Position numbers and translations under genes: made by a program. The notes under the pieces are model-generated. The model did not search any database and was not told the DNA's origin. It saw only the letters and a list, made by a program, of their open reading frames with translations. A DNA stretch of 64,000 bases from Selaginella moellendorffii (lineage: Eukaryota; Streptophyta; Lycopodiopsida; Selaginellales; Selaginellaceae), in contig NW_003314278.1 of the NCBI RefSeq assembly GCF_000143415.4, positions 78,371 through 142,370 on the forward strand, written 5' to 3'. Of this stretch, positions 45,695 through 56,800 are shown one piece after another. Numbering within the stretch: position 1 is the stretch's first letter; each line of letters starts with the position of its first letter.

Positions 45695-46915
45695 ATTTGG
45701 TTGTGCATATAGATGGTCTTTAGCTTGAGTTGCAGTTATTGTGGGTAGTGCTGAATCAAGCTTTTAACCTCATCTTTGGTATGGATTGTTTGCAGTAGAA
45801 TCATGCCAAGTGTGACTTTAAGGCTTCTCCCCCTTGTCTCATATTTCTTTATATTTCTTTTATTCCTTTCACTTTTATTCTTTTTCATCCCTCTACTTTT
45901 ATCACTTTTATCTATTTATTATTTCTTTCTATGTTTCTATTTTGTTCTTCTCTTCCCTTTTTCAATCCTTCCGACAGTCTTTGTGTTGCAGTGGTTGACT
46001 GGCTTATGAAGGAATATGCCAATCTCTTTGAATTTGATTTGTTGTTTGGGGCCAAGATTACAATATGTCATCCTATTCCAATTAGGGATGCTTACCTAAT
46101 CAAGGTTCTTGTTTGTTATCAATTACCCAAAGAAATCAAGATTTTATATGCAAATGTTAAGAAGATATTGGAAAAGTGTGTTATTCGAAAGTTGTAAAGT
46201 CCTTGGGCATGTGAACGTCATCTTGTGATGAAATCTGACGGGAGTATTGATTTCTGCATCGACTATCATTTGTTAAACAAAGTGACGATCCTAAATGTGT
46301 ATCCTTTTCCTCACTCTACTAATCTCTTGGATTGTCTAGGGAGAAGTTGTTAGTTTACTAAGTTAGATTTTACTTTTAGTTACTGGCAAATACTAATGGC
46401 CAAAGGCGATATTCCTAAGATTGCTTTTTGTACACTGTTTGGTTTGTACGAGTTTTTGGTGATGCTGTTTGGTTTGAATAATGTTTTTGCAACTTTCTAA
46501 CGGATGATGGATGAGGTTCTTTGCAATACGTTGGAGGTTATAGCTGACTTCGTTAATAATATCTTAATCTATTCGGAAGAGACATGGGAAGAACACATTC
46601 GTGATGTTCGTAAGATGTTGGATGAACTTCAGGAAGTTGGTTTAAAGCTAAAGTGGTCAAAGTGCGTGTTTGGGTCCAAAGACACCATTTATCTTGGGTA
46701 TTGTATTTCTGGTGAGGGTTTCCAAGTTGATCCTGACAAACTTGTGGCTGTTCTAAAATTCCATACTCCAAAGTGTGTGAATGATGTGCAATGCTTCTTA
46801 AGCAAGGTACAGTATCTCAATCGTTTTGTTGATCATTTTTTTGATCACACTGCATTATTGCAAGCGTGTAAGCGACTTCCAATCTACTTTAGTCAATTAA
46901 CCACACCTTCAACCA
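45695..46915 (+). mobile_element. Decayed Ty3/gypsy protease-RT fragment
   Basis: A protease-end segment (FNLIFGMDCLQ, HAKCDFK) at 45740-45815 is separated by a ~130-bp pyrimidine-rich insertion (45838-45970) from reverse transcriptase at 46030-46915. RT motifs are [38 protein letters not shown] and ILIYSE, then GYCISGEGFQVDP. The YxDD box is altered to a DFVNN reading, so it is catalytically dead, and stops occur at several points. No RNase H or integrase follows. Confidence 0.85.
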
Positions 46916-47859
46916 CTTGAAGGAGTCTCACTCACAACCTTCATAAGTCCTATTCTGGACTTGGGGACTTATTAGCCCCATGAATGGCATTTATGCCACT
47001 CAGCCTTTGCACTTGGTCCAAATGCTCCACGTATCCAATCCCATGATCAACACCCTAAAGGTATTACCAATATATTAGCCTATTACGCTAAGGCCATATC
47101 CATTTACCTTTGTCTCATTGGTAGTCCTAAACCACTCTTACCATAGTCCCATCTCTTAAAGACTAACTAGGCCATCTCTCCATGAATGGTTATCCAGAAC
47201 CACTCCTTAGCACTTTTATAATGCCTGAAGACATGGGGAACAACTTTCCCCAACATCCCTTTTTCAGTCCCCACTAAATCCTTCTCCGTCCCTAGCCGTG
47301 TTTGCCAATACTGCCACTAGATCAAGGCTTGAAGGCCCAGCCACTACATCCCATTGACCTCTAAGACTTCCTTGCCACATGACTATATCCTTGGTCACTA
47401 CACAAGAGGATTGCTCCTCTTCCTTTCCATAGTTTGGGACTTTGGGATAACATTTCGAAACACCGTGGTCCTATGCAAGCTTCGTGGGTACTCTTCCCAC
47501 CTTCCACCTTTGGGTGCCCTAACTATGTGGCTAGAGCAGCCACGCCAAATATCCAAGTAGGTAGTGCTACTCACAGTTGAATTGGGAGCATCGACCATTC
47601 GATCTCCTGAAGGAGCTTAAGTTAGTTCTTGAACACTTCACCAAGTTACTCCACTTATCCATCCGCATTCACTCTAACTTTAACTTAACTAACTTTGCAC
47701 TCTTTAGTGGTTATATTATCACCCATCACATGGGTATAGCCTTCCTTGGTCACATTAGCCTTTCCTGGCAAAATTGGCTCCACTAGAGTCCCCTACTATA
47801 TTTTTGCAGCTCACCAAACCTCCCAAAGTCTGGGAGACGATCGCTTTGGGTTTTTACCC
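46916..47859. other. Intergenic, no gene seen
   Basis: AT-rich, CA/CT-biased sequence with no recognisable motif; probably old repeat. Confidence 0.4.
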
Positions 47860-49060
47860 TTAGACTCAAACTTGGACTCAAACTCGAACTTGGACTCGAA
47901 CTCAAACTCAGTCTTGGACTCGGTCTTGGGCTCGGTCTTGGTCTCGAACTCAGTCTTGGTCTCGGTCTCAATCTCGATCTTGGTCTCGGTCTTAGTCTCT
48001 TTCTCGGCCTCGACTATAGACTCCATCTCAGGTCCATCTTGGACTCGACATCAGACTCCATCTTGGGTCTATCTCAGACTCCATCTTGAGTCCATCTCGG
48101 ACTCCAATGTTTTTTGGCTGCTCATATATTAAAAATCCATACATTGCAAACATTACACAACAACAAAAATGTAAGTTCTTGAATTTGGACTTCCCGGGAG
48201 GTCATCCAACCCAGTACTATTCAAACCCAAAGACACTTAACCCCAATTATCCCAAGACCCTTAACTGATTGGAAAAGGGGGTGCACTCTTATTCATGAGC
48301 CCTTTCCCTCTATATTTAAACCCCATGGACTGTTTCTGGAGTTGTTCCCTTTAGTTGCTTACAATCCACCATGCTTCCTTGCAAGTTCATGCCCGAACGG
48401 AAGCTAAGAGCTGCAGGTCTCCCGAGAGCCTTGCTCTCTTGACACCCTACCCCTCGGGTCAAGCCTAGCTGGGAGCAAACTAGACCTGCCAGGTGTTAAT
48501 CAACATGTGGTGTGATTCCCTTAGCCAACCAACAGAGTCGAACCCGAGACTTCTCTGATATCAAATGTAAACTCCTAAGTTTGGACTTCTCGGGAGGTCA
48601 CCCATCCCAATACTATTCAAACCGAAGGACGTTTAATTCCAAGTATCCTAAGACCCTTAACCAATTGGAAAAGAGGGTGCACTTTTATTCATGGGCCCTT
48701 TCCCTCTATATTTAAACCCCATGGACCGTCTCTCGAGTCGTTCCCTTTGGTTACTTACAAAAACTTTTCCCAAAAACACTCCATCATAGACTCCATCTTG
48801 GCTCTATCTCGGACTCCATCTCGAGTCCATCTCGGGCACCATTTCTAGTCCATCTCAGATTCCATCTGGGGTCCATCTTGGGTCTATGTTGGATCCATAT
48901 CGGACTCCATCTTAGGTCAATATTGGACTCCATCTCAGACTCCATCTTAGACTCCATCTCAGGTCCATCTCGAGTCCATATCAAACTCCAACTCGGACTC
49001 CATCTCAGATTATTTCTCAGACTCTATCTCGGACTCCTTCTCAAACTCCTTTTTGGACTT
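47860..49060. repeat. GGACTC / GGACTCCATCTC minisatellite, split
   Basis: Arrays at about 47860-48105 and 48783-49060. The first part is a 6-bp unit (CTCGGT/CTTGGACTCGAA-like) grading into a ~12-bp unit GGACTCCATCTC with variants; the second part has the 12-bp unit. The Cassandra-like element at 48170-48759 lies between. Long open frames here are by-products of the 6/12-bp period. Confidence 0.9.
48170..48759 (-). mobile_element. Cassandra-like TRIM element, copy 3, near-complete
   Basis: LTRs 48170-48363 and 48566-48759 are both exactly 194 bp, begin TGTAA and end CTTACA. On the minus strand the 202-bp interior begins with a PBS at 48553-48563 (TGATATCAGAG, one mismatch to the tRNA-iMet complement). 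Each LTR contains, in minus orientation, a ~58-bp block like the 3' half of plant 5S rRNA: A-box-like TTAAGTGTCTTTGGG and the C-box GGGATGGGTGACCTCC (right LTR; the left copy has GGTTGGATGACCTCC). No coding capacity. A-rich flanks (AAAAA / AAAAC) are a weak target duplication. Confidence 0.88.
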
Positions 49061-50546
49061 GTTTTTGACACTTCCATATGTCACGACACTTGCTATCTGT
49101 TAATTCTTATTGTGTCCCTTTTTAGAGACTCATTCACTGATTGCTTTGCGCTCATTCCTTGAGCATTTTGTTCAGAGTTCCATTCCCATTCTCGACTTTC
49201 CAAATCGGAACCTTTAGTCCAAACATGTTACGTTTGTTAAACTTCCGCTTCGACCACTACCATGTGGAACCTTTTTTGCTCTACTTTGGGGCTTAGGGAT
49301 TTGTGTCTCACAATTCCACCACCTATAGACAAAGTTTGATGTCCTCATCGAACAATAAACCATTTTATAAAGTAATTTTATCATGGATTACTATTTTTCA
49401 TCCTTGGCACTAAGCTAATATTCATTAATGGTTCGACACCAAAGATTCACTTGCTTTGCCCATCCTCTAAGGATCATAATCTCTCCAACTTAGAGATTCA
49501 TTAGACCACTTATGGTGGTCTTTCCTTTTTTGTTTGTTTAATTCGTGCTAAATTTGTTAGAGGCATTTCTCTATTTCAATTTTACTACTTATTCAAGAGT
49601 AGTTTCGGCCTTTACTAATATAACCATCGCACTCTAAAACTTTAATATTGATATCTCGAATCAATTTCCTAAGTGTGTCCAACACTTTGCATTGCACTAA
49701 TTATATAAACTCTACTTCCCCATCTTAGAAAGTTTTTTATTGGAAGGCATCATCATCCTTTCTTTTATTTCATGCCACCTTTGACACTAAATTCCACTTA
49801 TTCATAATTTGTGCTAGGGTTATCCATGACTTTATCACTTAGCTACTTTATCACTCTATCTCTTTTGGAACTTTTTACCTTCACCAAATTGAAGTATGTG
49901 GGAATCCATTTTTGGAAATATATTTTCTTTCCCACAATCCATTAACATCCATCATATAGGTGCTCCTTGCCTAACTTATTATATAGATTCCTTTTAATGA
50001 TTTTTATGGCCCATTTTTGGCCATTAGTCTTTTGTTCCTATCTTTTATTACATTACACAACATAAAATCACTACCTCCATCCTTGAGGTATCCTTTTGGT
50101 TTTATAGCAAATACTCTACTTTGCTAAGTCCAAAAGGTGTTCATCCCTAGTAAGTCTACCCAATATTTTCTGTTGTGGGCTCTATCCACAACCCAACCTT
50201 ACAACCCACTTATAAGTCCTTCCTTAGAGACTATTTTCTTGAACTCACAATATTATTACATTGTCGTAGTTCATTTCCTTAGGTGTCCTTCCCACTTAGT
50301 CACCTTGACCAAGCCATACTATTACCAATAGTTTAAATCAACATTTTGAACTAAAAACTTTATTTGTTAACCTCATAAGGACCTTGTCTTTGTTTAGCCG
50401 TAAGATCATCTAGTGATCTAACATTGACACTTTAACAGGTTTGCCAATAGTTACTAGGTTTACTAGACCTTTAAGTTGTTAACTATAACCCCAGGGGCAT
50501 CCCCTACACTTGGTGGTGCACTCAAGCCAACCCTTCTGGCAAAGGG
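49061..50546. other. AT-rich intergenic, no gene seen
   Basis: No sustained frame or recognised domain. Confidence 0.4.
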
Positions 50547-51539
50547 TCCATAGCAATTGAGATTAGGTGTCCCCATTTCATTCACCATGTCCTTAGTACC
50601 ACTTGCACTAAAGTGTTTAATTTAGATATGCCAAGTTTTCATACTAAGCAATCTAATTGTGCATCATGACTCCAAGGCATTCTCTGCTTGGTGGTGTGCC
50701 CAAGCTAGTCTCCTTACTGAGAGTCTATGACCACCAAAAAATGAGTGTTTTTATATTCCAAACTATCACCATGCTTTAGTGAGTTAGGACTCAAACTTGT
50801 CCCCCCAATTTACCAATATCGCTTAGCAAGTCACTCGACCAGTGTAACATGGTTTTATGTATAAGCGTGAAAGTCTTTAACCATCGACTTTCATTCAAAG
50901 CCATCTCTTTGAACATTTGGGAATTAATTCCCTAACCTTGATAACCTCGCCACCTATAGGCAGGGGCATATCACACTTTTGTAAACTGGGTGACACCCAA
51001 AGTAGCAAAGGTGGCTAACTCCATTGGTCATTTCTTTATCATAGTCCATAGCAATTGAGATTAGGTGTCCCCATTTCATTCACCATGTCCTTAGTACCAC
51101 TTGCACTAAAGTGTTTAATTTAGATATGCCAAGTTTTCATACTAAGCAATCTAATTGTGCATCATGACTCCAAGGCATTCTCTGCTTGGTGGTGTGCCCA
51201 AGCTAGTCTCCTTACTGAGAGTCTATGACCACCAAAAAATGAGTGTTTTTATATTCCAAACTATCACCATGCTTTAGTGAGTTAGGACTCAAACTTGTCC
51301 CCCCAATTTACCAATATCGCTTAGCAAGTCACTCGACCAGTGTAACATGGTTTTATGTATAAGCGTGAAAGTCTTTAACCATCGACTTTCATTCAAAGCC
51401 ATCTCTTTGAACATTTGGGAATTAATTCCCTAACCTTGATAACCTCGCCACCTATAGGCAGGGGCATATCACACTTTTGTAAACTGGGTGACACCCAAAG
51501 TAGCAAAGGTGGCTAACTCCATTGGTCATTTCTTTATCA
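50547..51539. repeat. 498-bp direct tandem duplication
   Basis: 50547-51044 is followed head-to-tail by 51045-51539. By eye I find no difference between the two copies. Non-coding. It is either a very recent duplication or an assembly error. Confidence 0.93.
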
Positions 51540-52699
51540 GCAACGGCTAGAAAATGTTTGAGTGTAGCACATTTACGTTAGACAAAGAAGTTACCTTAAC
51601 TCATTTAAGTCTATATTTCTCACATAGTGTGATCACTATGAACTTTTTCTTGAGTTGTTTCTTTGGCGGTGATCTAGACTTGAGTATGCATCACCGAGGA
51701 TGTCGTACTTCCCTAAAGGTTGGAGAGTGTCACAAATGTGACTATAGATATCCAAAGTTATTTGTCGGCTAATCCTTTCGAATATTCTTTCCTTACTACT
51801 ACAACAGCAAAAGGTTGGTATTGCTAGATCCTTATCAATCTCCACCTAAGCTAGTTGCGAAACTAGTTAATGCTTATATACTTAAATCAGATAAACATAA
51901 GGTAGGAACTCCTATAGCCTAGTTTGAGATATAGAGTTGGGAACCCCCACAATATTAAGCTTGGTCCCTCAATATTTGCCAAATGATAACTTACTATATT
52001 TTTCAAATACCTTCGCTATCATGCACTTTGTATTAATCCCGTTCGGTCCCAATTACTAATTATAGGAAGTGTCTAGATTTGCTAATTTGGCATATCTACA
52101 GAATGTAAAAATTGTCCTAAACACAATGGTGTTGGTCCCATGTTGAAATTCACAATCTAACACCATTCTATATTTAGTAAATTTCAAGTGAATCCCAAAG
52201 ATTAACTCTCGATACTAAGGGTGAATAAGGGTGAAAGCCCAAAGCGTGTGTTCCTCAAGAGAGGAGGTGCATATTGGGGGGGAGGGGGGAGGGGGGAGGG
52301 GGGAGGGTAGGCATGGCTGACCAACCTAAGGCATAGTTTAGCTCTTGTTTGTGTGTCTGTCCTTGTTCTACATTCGGCTTGGGTTTAAGCCTAAACTCTC
52401 TTTAGCTCCATTTTGCGTGTTGGTCCTGGCATTGGGATGTTATGTGCTCTAGGACTATTCCAAGTTGCTCTATACTTCTGTCCTTTCGCTTTTTGGGCTG
52501 TACACTTGGGAGTAGCTCCGTACTCCAATTCTTATGCTCTTTAGCTCCATGCTTAGAAGTTTAGCTCCATCCCTTCATTCAGTAGCCCAAGGCTCTGAAA
52601 CTCGGGTTCCACTCTGTTGTCCTTAAATATATAACATGTACCACATAGCATATGACATGTGGCACATAGAGGGTTTAGATTCTGTTTCGTGGTTATCCT
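51540..52699. other. Intergenic, no gene seen
   Basis: Non-coding, containing the G-rich tract at 52276-52311 and several CTTTAGCTCCAT-type short repeats (about 52400-52570). Confidence 0.4.
52276..52311 (+). repeat. G-rich tract, (GGGGGGA)n-like
   Basis: Five runs of G6-7 separated by single A, then GGGTAGG. It fits the G-quadruplex pattern (G3+ runs with 1-nt loops). Confidence 0.95.
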
Positions 52700-53859
52700 A
52701 TGGTAAATCACCATAAAATAAAGGGTAAAAACTATATATGCTACAATGGATTTTGGAGCCTCAACGCACCTCATACCATTGAAGAGCACTTTCTACAAGT
52801 ATCAACCACTGGAGAAGGAGATCTTTGTAGGAGACAAATACCCCTTGACAATGGAAGGACAAGGCACGGTCATTATAAAGTTGGAGAGTGGAGCTGAGAA
52901 GCTTGTGAACCAAGTCTACTACTTACTAGAAGCAAGACAAACAATCTTCTCAGCATAGTAATATGGCATATTTAATCACTCATTTGTTTTTCATCCCACT
53001 ACGAAAAATGTATTTGGCTAGACAATACGTGCAGTCAATTGAATTTGCTGCTCCTCTTCCCAAATTCTCAGTAGGTGTAGCAGCAGATCAAGGCTTCTCA
53101 ACACTCTTCAACACAGACGGATGCACCACTTTGACGAGACTGCCATCCAATAGCTTTTGGTAGACAAGCTGAGACTCTCTACAAGCTCAATACTTAGTTG
53201 ATCCTCTCAAGTCACAAGGCACTCAACACAGCAGTGTATCTTAAGGACTGGCTGCCAACACATTCCACGGGACATGTGCCATTTCAAGTATGGACAGGGA
53301 AACACCTCAAATTAGGACATCTACAGGTGTTTAGCTGTGTTGCCTATGCCTACATTCCAAATGCTCAGCACCAGAATCTAGCTGATGTAGAGCCAAGAGG
53401 AGTTGCTGAAGGAGCTGAACATGGTACTTCTCTTCCTTCGACACCTCTTCTGATGACTCCATAGGCCACATCAGCTGCATCCTCAAGCACCAATGACCTA
53501 GAACATTTCCATGCTCGTGGCTGACCTATTTGTTGGTCACGAGTTCTATCAAGATGCCACCACTTTTCCCAGCATTCCCAAGCTACCACTGCCAACAACT
53601 GGCACAGCAATGGTGACACGCTCAGGTCGTGTCATGAAACCATCTCTCAAGGCCAAGAAGGCGATGGCTACAACCTACTTCTGGGTTATGATGGCTCCAC
53701 CTGCCTCTCTTAGTCCCCAATGGAGATTTGTGGCATGCAGATTTTCTCAAGTTCATGGGCTGGACTACACGGAGACTTACAGCCCTATGGTGAAGCTTAC
53801 AACCATTCGTATGCTACTAATCTTAGCTGCATAATTGGATCTCGAGCTCCATCAACTTG

Positions 53860-56800
53860 TGTTAGAGGTAGAGATGATATGGCATGTAGTTATGCCTACG
53901 TGGCAGTAGTTCCATGTATATATATACCATCCATATACAGTTGAATACATAGAGAAAGTTCTTCCTCCTCATGTGTGTCTCTCTGATATTAACATGGTAT
54001 CAGAGCAATTGGCTCCTTGATCCTAAGCATGGCACTTGCTGGCTAGGAGGCCAATGATGAGGAGGAGGATGAGCCTCTTGATTGCAATCCCTTTTTGCAA
54101 TGTTTGAAGCTTTTGTTAGATGTGCTAGATGCTTGAGGTGTTGCATCAAGGCACCAAACTGTGTAAAGGTGTTGAGCAGCAAGTAGTGGCAAGTAGAGCA
54201 TAAAGCCAATAGGAGATTAAGAGATTTTAGCAACCCACATCAAAAATTAGATCAAGCAAAATTCAAAAACATTGCATAACATTTCTTGCAAGAATTTCTA
54301 GCAATTGGGAAGGATGCTTATGGAGATTTGAGTGTCTGGTAGCAGTAGAAGTGGGAGCTTAGTAGTTCACAACCAAGACCATGAAAAAAGTATATGAAAA
54401 ACTCATCAATAAACTACCCAAAACTTGGTTCTTGGTCTTGGACTTCATTGCACAGTCTTTGCTCTTTGCTATGGCTTCAATTAGCTCTCCATACTCATCA
54501 TCTCAGACGAGATAAGCACAATTCAAGTTTAGATTCATGCTTGGATTAACTGTCTAATTATTATGATTTGGCGCAAAAAGACAAAGATCTAGTCTCCCTA
54601 GACTACGTTATGCCACCTCTTGAGGTTCCTCACCACCCAACCACCCTCAAAAGCTCTATTGTGCTACCGCTCCACTATGAGCCTTAGTATAGGTTTTTGT
54701 CATACCTTAATATACCCTTAAACTTCCCTTTGACTGATGTTGACCACGTGGTCAAAGCTAGTGCCTAACAATTCTTGTCCCAAAGACAAGTTGTACTGGT
54801 AATCACCCTTTCTAAGGAACTAAGCTCCTAGTCCATTTTCCACAGCCATATACATCAAAGAGGTATTAGGCCCATCACTCTGAGATGGTACACTTTTCAA
54901 TTGCTTGACATAAAATATTAGATGAATTTTCACCTCAGTTGGCAACCACACCTGATAAGCCACTTTACCAATGCGCTCTAGCACTTCATATGAAACAGCA
55001 TACCAATGAGAAAGTTTATCACTCTTCCCAGTCTACAAAGGCACCAAAGTGTTCCATCACTCACTTGATGGAAAGATCACTCGCATGAAAACAAGATCAC
55101 CCACCTTATATTCCTGGAATTGGCAATGCTTATTAGCAAACTTCTCCACTCTATCATAAGTTACTTGTAAGTTCCATTTGCACACCACCAGAATCTTATT
55201 AAGTTCTATGGCTAGATCAATTGCCCCGAAATCAAACTTATCTTGAACATCCTCACTCAAATGCAATCCTAACTCCATTATTATTCAGGGATGCCTTCTA
55301 AACATGGCAAAGTAAGGATTTAGCTTCATTCCACTATGTTAGCTATTTTTGTAAGCAAATTACACTAACAGAAGATATAAACCCTATTGTCCCTACCTTT
55401 GACCAATGCTATAGTGTAACATATCCTCCACCACTTGATTCACATGCTCAGTTTGCCTATCCGTATAAGGATGATCTCCACTCAAGAGTTTTGCATAACC
55501 TTAACAAAGCTCTTCCAAAATCCACTAGTGAACTTTGAATCTCAATCACTAATAATATCCATTGGCAAACCAAAATTAGGAAAAACCTTCTCTAAGTACA
55601 CTATAGCCATGTTTGAGGCAGTAACAGTCTTTCGAAAAGCCAACAATTGCACATACTTCATCAACCAATCCAATATGACCTATACTTGCTCCTTTTGCCT
55701 CTATATTCGTGGCAAACAAGTGATGAAGTCCATAAAGATACTATACCAATAGCTTTGAGGAATAGGTAAAGGTTGCAAAAGTCCTCTCAGCTTCACTTGT
55801 GGCACCTTTACTCACTGATAGAGGTCACATGATTTATAATACTTGAGAATATCAACCTTCATATTCCTCCAATAAAAATTGCATTTAATCAATTGTCTTT
55901 TTCCCCCCAAAATGACTAGCCTCTATGATCACAATAGTGGAATAGAATTTGAGTAATTAACACATCCACCCATAGCAAATATACACGGCCATTGTAGTAA
56001 AGAATCCAATGAGAAAAGTGCTTCTATCTAGGCTCGCAAAGAGACCACCTCAGCATCTTAAGCTTGAGCACATTTAACCAGTTGCCCAAACTCACTGACC
56101 ACCTTACTCAAATGATACCAAAATCATGTTTGTAACACTGTTACATAATGAAAATGAGATAAAGTATTCACCACCACATTTGATTTTCCCAAATGATGCT
56201 CAATAGGAAACTCTCTAAACTCCATGAGTTTGACCATCTAACAAGCTTGCCTAGTGTTTAACTCCTTTTGCGTGAAAAGATACACAAAAGGTTTGTGATC
56301 TGTCAACACCACGAACTTTGCACCATAAAGATAGTGTCGCCACATCCGCAAGGCATGAATAATATAAAATAACTCTTGTTCATATATGGAATAATGTTTC
56401 TTTACAGAATTCAAAATTCAACTCTCATATGCAATAGGTTGTCCCTCTTGCATAAGAACTCCTCCCAGTGCATAACCACTCACATCACATGTCACCTCAT
56501 AACGTTTTGATGGATCAACAATGCAAAACACTAGAGCCTCGCTTCACAACCATTTCAATGCCACAAAACTCTCCTCATGTGGCTTCCCCCACTCGAATGG
56601 CTCATTTTTGTGCAACAATTGTGTCAAAGGAATAGTCACTTCTACAAACTTACATTGGAAACATCAGTAGTAACTAGCCATACCAAAGAAACTACATAAT
56701 TTGGCCATTGAAGTTGGTGTAGGCCAGTTCCCCACCACAGCCACCTTCCTTAGATCCGTCTTGACACTTTTAGATATCACAATATAACCTAGATATTCTA

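Noticed and set aside
47783-48132. Serine-rich or Glu/Thr-rich frames on both strands
   Set aside because: Produced by the period-6 minisatellite, not genes.
48170-48245. Possible real 5S rRNA gene
   Set aside because: Only the 3' half of 5S rRNA is recognisable, with many changes, and it sits within a TRIM LTR present twice; it is not a 5S gene.
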